From contig NZ_CBDCBD010000003.1 in the NCBI RefSeq assembly GCF_965214215.1, positions 2,542,001 through 2,606,000 on the forward strand: a stretch of 64,000 nucleotides of DNA, read 5' to 3'. Made by a program: the position numbers and the translations under genes. Source of the stretch: Poriferisodalis sp965214215 (GTDB lineage Bacteria > Actinomycetota > Acidimicrobiia > Acidimicrobiales > Poriferisodalaceae). The notes under the pieces were generated by a model, which was not told the origin of the DNA, did no database searches, and was given only the letters and a program-made list of their open reading frames with translations. Below, in pieces: positions 15,785-24,580 of this stretch. Within the stretch, counting starts at the first letter, position 1. Each line of letters opens with the position of its first letter.

Positions 15785-18184
15785 TCAGACAACCCGTTCC
15801 GTCGTGCAGCACCCAGGTGCGCATGCGTCCGGGCGCGGTCCGAGGCAGCCGACGGTCGGACGATCAGAACGCAAGCCAGCCGTCTCCTCGACGAGATCAG
15901 CGAGTGCCTCAACGAACAGCGGGTGGGTGCCGACCGAGCGGGCACGGACCATGGTGATGCCTGAGCGGGCCGCAGTCGCACGAGCGGTGGTGTCGAGGTC
16001 GACCAGCACTTCCATGTGGTCCGAGACGAAGCCCAGCGGGACGACGAGGACGGCACGGCAGCTTTGCGAGCCGAGCTGGGCGAGACGGTCGTTGACGTCA
16101 GGTCCCAGCCACGGCACCTGCGGCGGACCGCTGCGAGACTGGTACACGACCTCGATCTCGCCGGAAAGGCCCGCCACGTCCGCGACGGTCGCCGCGGCGT
16201 CTGCGAGCTGCGCCTCGTAGTCGCACGTTGCAGCCATCCGGCTGGGCAGGCTGTGTGCGGTGAACAGGGTGTGCACGTCGCTGCGAAGGTGCGCGCCCTC
16301 AAGCGCCTCACTGATGCGCTCGGCGACAGCCCCGGCGAATCCGGGGTGATTGCCGTAGACGCGCACCCGCGAGAGCTGCGGTGCTCCGGGCACCTCGCCT
16401 GCTGCCCGTGCGAGATCCTCGTGGTACTGGCGGCAGCCCGAATACGAGCTGAACGCGGAGGTCACGATTACAGCGGCGTGTCGGCGAACCTCGCCGACCA
16501 TGTGGCCGACCGTGTCTCGCAGGTACGGATGCCAATTTCGATTTCCCCAGTAGCACGCCAACGGCGTGCCCCGGCGAGCAAGCTCGCCAGAAACCGCCGA
16601 CAGCAAGGCGCGATTCTGCTCATTGATCGGGCTCACGCCGCCGTGACGCAGATACTGCGCCTCAACCTGGGCGAGCCGCTCTGGCGGAACGTCGCGCCCC
16701 CGGGTCACGTTGTGCAGAAAGGGCATGACGTCGCTGGGACCCTCAGGTCCCCCGAACGACAGCAGCAGCACCGAATCGATGGCTGCAGGCCCCAGAGTCC
16801 GCTCCCGTGGGGCAGTTCGGAAGTGCAGCACCGTCGCAGGTCTGGTGTGCCCGGCGTTCGCAGCTCGAGCCACATCGCTCGGCTGGGTCACGAGCACGGG
16901 CTCGGCGTGTTCGCGCGCTGCCGCCGCCGCCCGACCCGCGGTCTCACCACCACCGACCGTCGCAAGCGCAACAGCACGCGCGCGCCCGGCTGCGATGAGC
17001 AGGGGAACCGAACACAGGGCGACCAACATCGCTGCCACGATCGTGGCCCGGTAGCCGGCCCCGTCGATCAGCAAGCCGGCGAGCGGGGGTCCGGCGAGTC
17101 CGCCGACTCCGGCGGCGGTGTACAGCGCGCCCAGGACTCCGCCGAGTCCAGCAAGCCCGAAGAGTTCTGCAGCCACGGCCGGAGACAGCGCGATGAACCC
17201 GCCGTAACTGCCGCCCATCACGAATGTGAAGATCACCAGGACGGCGTAGTTGTCGCCGGCGAAGAGCCAGATCAGGTAGCTGAGCCCCATGATCGCGAAC
17301 GAGAACTGGTACAGCCGCATGAGCGGCAGCATCGTGCCGAGCGCGCCGAGCACCAGCCGGCCGAGCAGCGAGGCCAGACCGATGTTGCCGATCAGCCACT
17401 GACCTCCCGGTTTGCCGAGGTCCTCCAGGTAGTCGTTGATGAAGATGATGGGGATGAACAGGCTGGCGCTGAGCAGGAGCATGGACAGGTACAGCAGCGC
17501 GAAGCTCCGGTTGCGCGCGAGCCCGCGCAGCGACGGCATATCGCTCTGCGGTGCCGCATTGGGGGGTCGCCGAGCGCCGATCGCGGCCAGCAGCAGCAAA
17601 GCCGTCGCTGCGACAGCCAGCACTTGAAAGGTGTCTCGCCAGCCGGAGAGCTCGACCAGCCATTCCGCCGTCAGGGCCCCGACGAGCTGACCCAGTCCGA
17701 TGCCCGCGACTGCCACGCCGAGCGCCGCTGTGCGGTGCCGCTCGAACCACCCGCCGACAACCGAGACCATCGGGACATACGCGCACGCCACGCCGATTCC
17801 CACACCGATCACGTAGGTGACCGTTGCCAGCCATAGCTGCTGAGCCACGCTGGTCGCCCACAGTCCCGCTCCCAGGGCGACGGCGCCTGCCACCAGGACT
17901 CGCCGTGGCCCGTAACGATCGCCGAGGCGCCCGGTGAACACCCCGAGCACGAAGTAGATGAACGTTGAGACAGCGAAGAGCAGCGAGGTGACGCCAGTGC
18001 CGATGCCGAATTCGGCCCGGATCGAGGCGAGTACCACGCCGAAGCTGTACTGGACGCCGAAGACGGCGAAGGTGGCAAGTGACGCAGAGAGAGCGACTCC
18101 CCACCCGGCGGCAGAATCCAGCCCGGGGCTGCCGGCCGTGCCGGACGTCGGGCCATCTGCGGGCTGGGAAGACGACGTGGCCAT
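15785..18184 (-). CDS. MFS transporter fused to ferrochelatase (coproporphyrin ferrochelatase type)
   Basis: One uninterrupted frame of 799 aa from the ATG at 18184. Residues ~25-410 form a 12-helix MFS transporter of the monocarboxylate/oxalate-formate type (DRYGPRRVLVAGAV, GWFERHRTAALGVAVAG). After a low-complexity Ala-rich linker, residues ~469-799 are a complete ferrochelatase. It begins IDSVLLLSFGGPEGPSDV, has the metal-site His in TAHSLPSRM and the conserved Glu in SDHMEVLVDLD. It ends with the CAPGCC cysteine cluster of actinobacterial [2Fe-2S] ferrochelatases. It should insert iron into a porphyrin at the membrane. Internal GTGs in the linker (CCC-GTG-CTC-GTG) could also start a free ferrochelatase. 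The gene is convergent with nrdJ (3-bp gap). Confidence 0.8.
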   Translation of the reverse strand: MATSSSQPADGPTSGTAGSPGLDSAAGWGVALSASLATFAVFGVQYSFGVVLASIRAEFGIGTGVTSLLFAVSTFIYFVLGVFTGRLGDRYGPRRVLVAGAVALGAGLWATSVAQQLWLATVTYVIGVGIGVACAYVPMVSVVGGWFERHRTAALGVAVAGIGLGQLVGALTAEWLVELSGWRDTFQVLAVAATALLLLAAIGARRPPNAAPQSDMPSLRGLARNRSFALLYLSMLLLSASLFIPIIFINDYLEDLGKPGGQWLIGNIGLASLLGRLVLGALGTMLPLMRLYQFSFAIMGLSYLIWLFAGDNYAVLVIFTFVMGGSYGGFIALSPAVAAELFGLAGLGGVLGALYTAAGVGGLAGPPLAGLLIDGAGYRATIVAAMLVALCSVPLLIAAGRARAVALATVGGGETAGRAAAAAREHAEPVLVTQPSDVARAANAGHTRPATVLHFRTAPRERTLGPAAIDSVLLLSFGGPEGPSDVMPFLHNVTRGRDVPPERLAQVEAQYLRHGGVSPINEQNRALLSAVSGELARRGTPLACYWGNRNWHPYLRDTVGHMVGEVRRHAAVIVTSAFSSYSGCRQYHEDLARAAGEVPGAPQLSRVRVYGNHPGFAGAVAERISEALEGAHLRSDVHTLFTAHSLPSRMAATCDYEAQLADAAATVADVAGLSGEIEVVYQSRSGPPQVPWLGPDVNDRLAQLGSQSCRAVLVVPLGFVSDHMEVLVDLDTTARATAARSGITMVRARSVGTHPLFVEALADLVEETAGLRSDRPTVGCLGPRPDACAPGCCTTERVV

Positions 18185-18260
18185 ACTGGGTGTGGGCTGC
18201 CCCTCGACGCACGAACGCACCGCCGCTGCGGTTACGACGCGAACGGGCACATTACTGCCG

Positions 18261-18266
18261 TACGGT
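18261..18266 (+). promoter_or_regulatory. Candidate -10 element (TACGGT) for a leaderless DUF3039 transcript
   Basis: TACGGT ends nine bases before the ATG at 18276. It belongs to a recurrent TA(C/G)3T pattern seen before several start codons in this window. No clear -35 was identified. Confidence 0.4.
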
Positions 18267-18275
18267 GAAGGCCGT

Positions 18276-18494
18276 ATGGAGACTGAGGTCATCGAGCGCC
18301 CCGACACCCGCACGACCGATGGCGACCACGATCGGTTCTCGCACTATGTCGACAAGACTGCGCTGACCCGCTCAGCGGTCAGTGGCGAAGCGGTCGTGGC
18401 GCTGTGCGGAAAGAAGTGGGTGCCCACCCACGACGGCGAGCGCTACCCGGTATGCCCGGCCTGCAAGGAGATCTATGCCCGGCTGCGGAGCTGA
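18276..18494 (+). CDS. DUF3039 family protein
   Basis: 72 aa, a small cytoplasmic protein of an actinobacterial family without known function. Recognisable features are the FSHYVDKTALTRSAVSGE segment, LCGKKWVP and the C-terminal CPACKEIYARLRS. The Cys-x2-Cys pair and the earlier Cys may bind a metal. The ATG at 18276 is supported by the divergent ATG of the transporter-ferrochelatase gene 92 bp away and by a -10-like element just upstream. Longer upstream open frame is the shadow of that divergent gene. Confidence 0.8.
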   Translation: METEVIERPDTRTTDGDHDRFSHYVDKTALTRSAVSGEAVVALCGKKWVPTHDGERYPVCPACKEIYARLRS

Positions 18495-18651
18495 TCCGCG
18501 AAATTGGCTGATACGCCTTCCCGCTCGCGGGCTAGCCTTGGCTGCATCGTGACCGCACCATCCGTCGGCACCCCCGAGTCCCGCCTTGGAGCTCCACCTC
18601 AGTGAGCACCGCCAAGAGCGCCGAGCCGTCGAGCGCAGGCGCCTAAGCCCT

Positions 18652-19614
18652 ATGGCGGACACCCAGGTGCGGATTCACGTTCCGGGCAATCATCTCATGA
18701 TCGGCGTGCTCGGTCAGCGCGATGAGCACCTGCGGCTCGTCGCAGACCATTTCGCCGATGCCGACATACATGTGCGCGGCAACGAGATCACCGTCGCCGG
18801 CCCCAACGCGGCGCTCGTCGGTCAGGTCTTTGAGGAGATGGTGCAGGTCCTCGAGGCCGGCCAGCGCATCGAGCCCGAAGTGCTCGACCGCGTCATCGAC
18901 ATGGTTGAAGCCGACGAGAGCCCCAGCGACGTGCTGTCCGCCCCGATCTTGCGCGCTCCCAATGGCAGGGTGGTGCGTGCCAAGAGCGCCGGCCAGAAGC
19001 GCTACGTGGAGCTCGTGCGCTCGAACACCGTGACGTTCGCAGTCGGGCCTGCGGGCACTGGCAAGACCTGGCTCGCGGTGGCGCTGGCTGTCGACGCGCT
19101 GATGTCGAAGGCTGTGCGGCGCATCGTGCTCACCCGCCCCGCAGTCGAAGCGGGCGAACGGCTCGGGTTTTTGCCGGGGGACCTGATGGCGAAGATCGAC
19201 CCGTACCTCGCTCCGCTGTATGACTCGCTGTACGACATGCTCGATGTGGACACTGCCGGCAAGCTGCTCGAACGCAAGACCATCGATGTGGCGCCGCTGG
19301 CGTTCATGCGCGGTCGCACCCTCAACGACAGCTTCATCATTTTGGACGAGGCGCAGAACACCACACCCGAGCAGATGAAGATGTTCCTGACCCGTATCGG
19401 GTTCGGCTCCAAGGTGGTCGTCACCGGCGACCGCACCCAGATCGACGTGCCCGGCGGCAAGAGCGGCCTGCTCGACGTTGAACAGGCGCTGGACGGGATC
19501 GAGGGGCTGGCCTTCGCTCGTCTCGGCCGGCGGGATATCACACGCCACCGCATCGTCGGCGACATCGTGGCGGCATATGACCGGCGTGACGCGCAGCGCA
19601 ACGGCGGCGAGTGA
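18652..19614 (+). CDS. phoH: PhoH-like ATPase (YbeZ/PhoH2 type)
   Basis: 320 aa from the ATG at 18652. A KH-like N-terminal region (RIHVPGNHLMIGVLGQRDEH) precedes the PhoH ATPase. That domain has Walker A VGPAGTGKTWLAV, the TRPAVEAGERLGFLPGDL motif, Walker B SFIILDEAQNTTPEQMKMFL and the sensor VVTGDRTQID. PhoH/YbeZ partners with the ribonuclease YbeY in rRNA maturation and ribosome quality control. Here ybeY follows directly, then corC and era, the conserved phoH-ybeY-corC-era order. A TTG-initiated extension to 18586 is possible but lacks family similarity. Confidence 0.92.
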   Translation: MADTQVRIHVPGNHLMIGVLGQRDEHLRLVADHFADADIHVRGNEITVAGPNAALVGQVFEEMVQVLEAGQRIEPEVLDRVIDMVEADESPSDVLSAPILRAPNGRVVRAKSAGQKRYVELVRSNTVTFAVGPAGTGKTWLAVALAVDALMSKAVRRIVLTRPAVEAGERLGFLPGDLMAKIDPYLAPLYDSLYDMLDVDTAGKLLERKTIDVAPLAFMRGRTLNDSFIILDEAQNTTPEQMKMFLTRIGFGSKVVVTGDRTQIDVPGGKSGLLDVEQALDGIEGLAFARLGRRDITRHRIVGDIVAAYDRRDAQRNGGE

Positions 19615-19711
19615 ACCGGCTCCGCGGCGGCGCTCGGAAGCCAGCTGTCCCGCGACGGCCGATGTCAGTGCGCACCTCAGCCGCGAGGGTGCCGGCATCG
19701 GCGAGCACAGC

Positions 19712-20188
19712 GTGCTGATCGCTGACCGCCAGAGCGATGTGCAGATCGATTCCGAGCGCTATCGCGTGCTCGTATGCCAGGTACTGGAAGCGGAGGGGGT
19801 GCTAACGGGCAGCCAAGCCGCCGTCACGTTCGTTGGCGCCGACGAGATGGCACGGCTGAACGAGACCCACATGGGCCACGACGGGCCAACCGATGTGCTT
19901 GCGTTCCCGCTGGACCTCGTGTCAGGCGCGCAGTCGCCCGGCGATCGGCGGGCCGGCCCCGTCATGGCCGGTGACGTCGTCGTGTGCCCAGCCGTCGCGG
20001 CGTCGAACGCCTCAACAGGAGCGGGATCGCGCCCGGGCCACGACGGCAGCATCACCGCTGAAATCGATCTGCTGGTCGTGCACGGCGTGCTGCACTTGCT
20101 CGGCATGGACCACGCGGAGCCCGACGAGGCTGCGGCCATGCGCGCCCGCGAGTCTGAACACTTGCACAGCTTGTGGAGCCGTCCATGA
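19712..20188 (+). CDS. ybeY: Endoribonuclease YbeY, rRNA maturation factor
   Basis: 158 aa from the GTG at 19712, a length typical of YbeY. The zinc-binding signature HGVLHLLGMDHAEPDEA is intact with its three His residues. An earlier conserved segment reads MARLNETHMGHDGPTDVLAFPLD. YbeY is a metal-dependent single-strand endoribonuclease in 16S rRNA 3'-end processing. About 98 bp separate it from phoH. The start is uncertain, since no strong ribosome-binding site is visible. Its stop overlaps the next gene as ATGA, so the two are translationally coupled. Confidence 0.9.
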   Translation: MLIADRQSDVQIDSERYRVLVCQVLEAEGVLTGSQAAVTFVGADEMARLNETHMGHDGPTDVLAFPLDLVSGAQSPGDRRAGPVMAGDVVVCPAVAASNASTGAGSRPGHDGSITAEIDLLVVHGVLHLLGMDHAEPDEAAAMRARESEHLHSLWSRP

Positions 20189-21579
20189 ACTGGGTGCTGG
20201 GTGCGGTCGCGGCAGCAATCCTGCTGGCGACGGCCATGTTCCTTCGATTGATCGAGGCGACGTTCGTGCGGCTCGGTCGGGCCCGCGCCTCGGGTCTGGA
20301 CGAGTCCAACGGGAGCAGTGAACGGCACAACGGCGACCGCGACAACGGCCATGCGAGCACGCCGCCGAGAGCCTCGCTGGAGCAGCTCGTTGCAGACCGT
20401 GAGATCGTGCTGGGTCCCGTTTCGCTGCTGCGGGTCCTGGCCCAGGTGACGCTGGTGGGCGGCGTCACCTGGATCGCCGCAAACCGCACGGGCCCGGCGG
20501 GCATCATCGTCGCGATGGCCGTGACGGCGATCGTGCTGTTCGGCGTGACCGAGGCGATGCCGCGGCGCTGGGGAGTCGAGGCCAACGACCGGATGGCTCG
20601 GGTGCTCGCGCCGGTCGCTCGGGTGCTCGCCCGCACGGGGCCGCTCGCGTGGGTTGCGCGCCTGCTCGCGTTCCCGGCGCGGGCGGTCGGACCCGCCCCA
20701 ACGCAGGGCGACAGCGGCGAAGTTACCGAGGACGAGTTGGTGGCACTCGCCTCGGCTGCGGCGCAAGCCAGCCTGATCGAGGACAGCGAGGCCGAGCTGA
20801 TCGGGCAGATCATGGAGCTCGGGGACACGATCGTGCGCGAGGTGATGGTGCCCCGCCCCGACATGGTCACCGTCGGTCTCGATGACAGCGTCGCCGATGC
20901 GCTGGAGCAGGTCATCGCGTCTGGCTTCACCCGCTTGCCGGTGACCGCCGCCAGTGTCGACGACCTGCGGGGAATCGTGCTGGCGAAAGATCTCGTCGCC
21001 GCCTACCTGCACGGCACGCCTCCCGATGGGTCGGTCACGTGCGCGCAGGTGCTGCGGCCGGCCACCTTCGTGCCCGAGACGAAACGGGTCAGCGACCTGA
21101 TGCGCGAGATGCAGGAGTCCAAATCTCACCTCGCCATCGCTGTCGACGAGTACGGCGGCGTCGCCGGATTGGTCACGTTGGAGGACATCATCGAAGAGCT
21201 CGTCGGTGAGATCGCTGACGAGTACGACGCCGACGAGGCGCTCATACAGGTCGTCGGCGACGATGCGTTCCTGTTCTCTGGCCGGCTGCCGGCGTCACGG
21301 CTAGCCGAGGTGCTCGAACTGCGGTTGCCGGACGGCGACTGGGACACGGTCGGCGGCCTGGTGCTCGACCGTATGGGGCACGTGCCCGAGACGGGAGAGA
21401 GCACCGAACTCGACGGCTGGTGCCTGTCTGCGCTCGAGGTGGCCGGCCGACGCATCAACCTCGTCGGCGCCCGGCCCAGTGCCGGCTCAGACAGTGCTGG
21501 CCCAGACAGTGCTGGCCCAGACAGTGCTGGCTCACACAGTGGGGGATCCGGCGGCTCGGGCCCGCCGGGGGCCGGGTAG
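20185..21579 (+). CDS. CNNM/CorC-HlyC family membrane protein with CBS pair
   Basis: 464 aa from the ATG at 20185 (ATGA overlap with ybeY). The N-terminal DUF21/CNNM transmembrane domain has helices near residues 3-22, 75-100 and 103-125. Two CBS domains follow, marked by VREVMVPRPDMVTV and AVDEYGGVAGLVTLEDIIEELVGEI. A CorC/HlyC-type domain with FSGRLPASRLAEVL comes last. The family is implicated in magnesium or cobalt export. The DUF21 region is more divergent than usual, with a Ser/Asn/Asp-rich insertion around residues 40-60. The last 30 residues are a Ser/Gly/Asp tandem-repeat tail. Confidence 0.82.
   Translation: MNWVLGAVAAAILLATAMFLRLIEATFVRLGRARASGLDESNGSSERHNGDRDNGHASTPPRASLEQLVADREIVLGPVSLLRVLAQVTLVGGVTWIAANRTGPAGIIVAMAVTAIVLFGVTEAMPRRWGVEANDRMARVLAPVARVLARTGPLAWVARLLAFPARAVGPAPTQGDSGEVTEDELVALASAAAQASLIEDSEAELIGQIMELGDTIVREVMVPRPDMVTVGLDDSVADALEQVIASGFTRLPVTAASVDDLRGIVLAKDLVAAYLHGTPPDGSVTCAQVLRPATFVPETKRVSDLMREMQESKSHLAIAVDEYGGVAGLVTLEDIIEELVGEIADEYDADEALIQVVGDDAFLFSGRLPASRLAEVLELRLPDGDWDTVGGLVLDRMGHVPETGESTELDGWCLSALEVAGRRINLVGARPSAGSDSAGPDSAGPDSAGSHSGGSGGSGPPGAG
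21484..21543 (+). repeat. Tandem 15-bp repeat (four units) in the 3' end of the CNNM gene
   Basis: Units at 21484-21498, 21499-21513, 21514-21528 and 21529-21543 have the form GGCYCAGACAGTGCT. They encode repeated (S/P)DSAG in the disordered C-terminal tail. The array keeps the reading frame because its unit length is a multiple of three. Confidence 0.8.
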
Positions 21580-21592
21580 CTGCGGGCGAGCG

Positions 21593-22474
21593 ATGCGCTC
21601 AGGCTTTGTCACCCTTGTCGGGCGCCCCAACGCGGGCAAGTCCACGCTATTGAATTGCCTTGTCGGGGCCAAGGTCAGCATCGCCTCCGACAAGCCGCAG
21701 ACCACACGTCTGCGTGTCATGGGTGTGCGACACCTGCAGGACGCGCAGATCGTCTTCGTCGACACGCCTGGCATCGCCAAACCGGTCACCTCCTTGGGCG
21801 AACAGCTCAACGAGACCGCACGCACGGCCATCGCCGACCTCGAGCCGGTGGACGTGATCTGCATGGTCCTCGACGCAACCGCCCCGCTGGGCCGTGGCGA
21901 CCGACTGATCTGGGAGTCACTGCCAGCGGATGCGTCCACCGTCGTTGCGGTAACGAAGTGCGATCGGGCGTCGAGAGCCCAGGTGGTGGGCCAGCTCGCT
22001 GCCGCAGCGGAATTCGATGCCGGCGCGTACTTTCCGGTCTCGGGGACCACCGGCGACGGCACTGATGCGCTGGTCACCCACCTAGCGGCCGGCCTCGCGC
22101 AAGGCCCGGCCTATTTCCCGCCGGAGAGCATCACCGACTTGCCCGACGCGTGGCGGATATCCGAGGCAGTGCGCGAGCAGCTGCTGGCGCGGCTCGACGA
22201 CGAGCTGCCCTACAGCATTGCGGTGCGAGTCACCGAGTGGGAGCCGGATCGCATCCGCTGCGACATTGCCGTGGAGCGGCCCTCCCAGAAAGGGATCGTC
22301 ATCGGTCGGGGAGGACGGATGCTCCGCGATGTCGGCACGGCCGCGCGCCGCGAGCTCGGTCTCGACGGCGTGTACCTCGAGCTGCGAGTTCGCGTCGAGC
22401 CGGACTGGCAGCGCACCCCTGATGCCGTCTCGCGGATGCTCGCGCCCGAAGCACCCTCGGGTCCGCACGGCTGA
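21593..22474 (+). CDS. era: GTPase Era
   Basis: 293 aa from the ATG at 21593, 13 bp after the CNNM gene stop. Era binds 16S rRNA and acts in 30S subunit assembly. The GTPase motifs are G1 GRPNAGKST, G2 with KPQTTR, G3 DTPG and G4 TKCD. A C-terminal KH domain follows, with PSQKGIVIGRGGRMLRDVGT and a VYLELRVRVEPDWQ strand. The length is typical. It closes the phoH-ybeY-corC-era run and is convergent with dinG. Confidence 0.94.
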   Translation: MRSGFVTLVGRPNAGKSTLLNCLVGAKVSIASDKPQTTRLRVMGVRHLQDAQIVFVDTPGIAKPVTSLGEQLNETARTAIADLEPVDVICMVLDATAPLGRGDRLIWESLPADASTVVAVTKCDRASRAQVVGQLAAAAEFDAGAYFPVSGTTGDGTDALVTHLAAGLAQGPAYFPPESITDLPDAWRISEAVREQLLARLDDELPYSIAVRVTEWEPDRIRCDIAVERPSQKGIVIGRGGRMLRDVGTAARRELGLDGVYLELRVRVEPDWQRTPDAVSRMLAPEAPSGPHG

Positions 22475-22485
22475 GGTCAGCAGGC

Positions 22486-24456
22486 TCAACCAACGTTCCG
22501 CTCCCGGATGGAAACGAGAAACTCGATTGCCTCGGCCTGGTCCACGCTGCGGCGCATGGGCGGGAGCGGGTCGAGCAGGCGAGACCGGTATCGGGCGGTA
22601 GCGAGCCGTGAGTCGAGCACCGCCACCACCCCCCGATCGGTGGTGGTGCGTATCAGCCGGCCCACGCCTTGGGCCAGCAGGTCTGCGGCTTTGGGCACAT
22701 CGACGGTCATGAAGGCGCCGTCGCCGGCCGCCTCGCGCCGTGCCGCGGCCAGCGGTTCATTCGGACGGGCGAACGGCAGCCGGTCGATGGCCAGCAGGGA
22801 CAGTGCCGGGCCGGCGACGTCTACGCCCTGCCAGAAGCTCATCGTTGCGCAGACGACGGTCGCCGGGTCGTCGCCCAGCGCCTCGAGGAGTGCAGTGTTG
22901 GACAGGTCGCGCCCCTGACGGAGCACCTGGATGCCTCCGAGCTGTTCGCAGAGCGCGTCTGCGGTGTCATGCAGGGCGCGCCAGCTCGTGAAGAGCGCGA
23001 GCGTGCGGCCTCCTACCGCCGAGACCAGTGCCGCCAACTCTTCGGTCGCTGCGGCGCGGTACGCCTCTTGAGTCGGCGCCGGCAGGTGGCGGGCGCAGTA
23101 CAGCAGCGCATGGGAGGGGTAGTCGAACGGGCTGTCCACCGAGAGATAGGTGTGATCAGCCGCGGGCACACCGAGTCGCTCGACAAAATGCGGGCCGAGC
23201 GTCGCGCTGGTGAGCACGCATGCCTGACGGCCCCACAGACGGCTGGCCAGCAGATCGCCCACGTCAAGCGGTGCGAGGCGGAGCTGTCCCCGCCCCTCAA
23301 CCAAGATGACGGTCCCGGCGGGCGGGCTTGCAGCCATTCGCAGCGCAGTGAGCGACTCGGCCGCTAGCCGGCTGACGCGCAGCCGTTCCAGGTCTGGCGA
23401 ATCGTCGCCGTCGGGGCGGCGCAGTTCCAACGCGAGCTGCTCGACTCGCCCATCGGCTGCTTCGAGCAGGCTGGCCAAGTCGCCGGTGATCGCGCCCAGA
23501 CGGGTGTCGCGCAGCGGCTCGAGTTCGCTGGCGAGGCGTGCCGCCACATCGGCGACGGCATCGGCCGCGGTGCCGCCGGCGCCGACGGCCCGAGCCTCGG
23601 CGGCGAGCCGTACGAAGCCTGCGGGGGTGAGTTCAATGCCCGCCACCTGGGTCACCACGGGTTCGAGTTGGTGAGCTTCATCGAATACCACGGCGTCGTG
23701 GGGTCCGAACAGGTAGCCGTCGCCGAACAGGTCGATGCAGTACAGGTGCTGGTTGGTCACGACGATTCCGGCCCGCGCCGAGCGGGCACGAGCCTCCTCG
23801 GCGAAGCAGTGGTGGCCCTGGGGGCAACGCTCGGCGCCGATGCACTCGGTACTGCTCACCGACACCGACGACCACACCCGCGCGTCAGGCGCGACGGTCA
23901 GCTCGGAACGATCGCCGGTACGCGTTCGGGGCGCCCACTGCTCGATGTCGGCGAGCTGACGCTGGCGCGCCCGTTCTGTGGGGGATGCGGGACCGTCCGT
24001 GAGGTCGAATTGCTCCTGCGCGTGCTCGCCGAAGCGGTGCCGGCAGAGGTAGTTGTTGCGGCCCTTGAGGACTTCCCACCGCACCGGGCGCCCAAACCGC
24101 CCGGCCATGCCGGCGGCCACGAGCGGGAGATCCTTGCTGACCAGCTGATCCTGTAATGCCAAGGTCGCAGTGGCGATGACGACGCGCTTGCCCGCTGCTG
24201 CAGCGAGCGCAGCGGGCACCAAATAGGCGAGCGATTTGCCGACGCCGGTGCCCGCTTGGCACAGCAGCGTGCCCCCGTCGCAGATTGCTTCGTGTGCGGC
24301 GGCTGCCATCTCGGCCTGACCGGTTCGCTGCTCGCCGCCGCCAGGGAGTTCGGCGATGACCTCGTCGAGCGCCGCAGCGGCGTCGGCGATCCGCGCCGCA
24401 GGCGAATCGGGACTTGGGGAAAGGTCCCACGGCTCGGCAGTGGGGTCGTCGGACAT
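22486..24456 (-). CDS. dinG: DinG-like ATP-dependent DNA helicase (XPD/Rad3 superfamily)
   Basis: 656 aa from the ATG at 24456, which has AGGAGG four bases upstream. Helicase motifs include Walker A CQAGTGVGKSLAYLVPA, motif II VVFDEAHQLEP, VLTSATLGPHF and the late motif LLAQGVGRLIRTTTDRGVV. Four cysteines between motifs Ia and II (LCRH, then CIGAERCPQGHHC) match the [4Fe-4S] domain of this superfamily. DinG-type helicases unwind R-loops and other structures 5' to 3'. No exonuclease domain is fused. A longer open frame to 24999 overlaps the divergent uppS and is rejected. Confidence 0.9.
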   Translation of the reverse strand: MSDDPTAEPWDLSPSPDSPAARIADAAAALDEVIAELPGGGEQRTGQAEMAAAAHEAICDGGTLLCQAGTGVGKSLAYLVPAALAAAAGKRVVIATATLALQDQLVSKDLPLVAAGMAGRFGRPVRWEVLKGRNNYLCRHRFGEHAQEQFDLTDGPASPTERARQRQLADIEQWAPRTRTGDRSELTVAPDARVWSSVSVSSTECIGAERCPQGHHCFAEEARARSARAGIVVTNQHLYCIDLFGDGYLFGPHDAVVFDEAHQLEPVVTQVAGIELTPAGFVRLAAEARAVGAGGTAADAVADVAARLASELEPLRDTRLGAITGDLASLLEAADGRVEQLALELRRPDGDDSPDLERLRVSRLAAESLTALRMAASPPAGTVILVEGRGQLRLAPLDVGDLLASRLWGRQACVLTSATLGPHFVERLGVPAADHTYLSVDSPFDYPSHALLYCARHLPAPTQEAYRAAATEELAALVSAVGGRTLALFTSWRALHDTADALCEQLGGIQVLRQGRDLSNTALLEALGDDPATVVCATMSFWQGVDVAGPALSLLAIDRLPFARPNEPLAAARREAAGDGAFMTVDVPKAADLLAQGVGRLIRTTTDRGVVAVLDSRLATARYRSRLLDPLPPMRRSVDQAEAIEFLVSIRERNVG

Positions 24457-24567
24457 CTGCCTCCTGACGGTCGGGGTTGCCGGCTGATCCAACCGTAGGA
24501 GACGAACCGCCGGCAATCGTGTGCGTTTTGTGACATCGGGCGCACTCGCCCGCGGCGGCAGGGGTTC

Positions 24568-24573
24568 TACCCT
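24568..24573 (+). promoter_or_regulatory. Candidate -10 element (TACCCT) for leaderless uppS mRNA
   Basis: TACCCT is followed by seven bases and then the GTG at 24581. This is the spacing expected if transcription starts on the first base of the start codon. The same pattern recurs before glyS, iclR, the PhyH gene and the dihydroorotase gene. Confidence 0.45.
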
Positions 24574-24580
24574 GCGCAGT

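Noticed and set aside
18549..18605. Eighteen-codon GTG frame upstream of phoH after a TAGCCT motif
   Set aside because: It could be a leaderless leader peptide, but its stop lies 46 bases before phoH and nothing in the residues supports a function.
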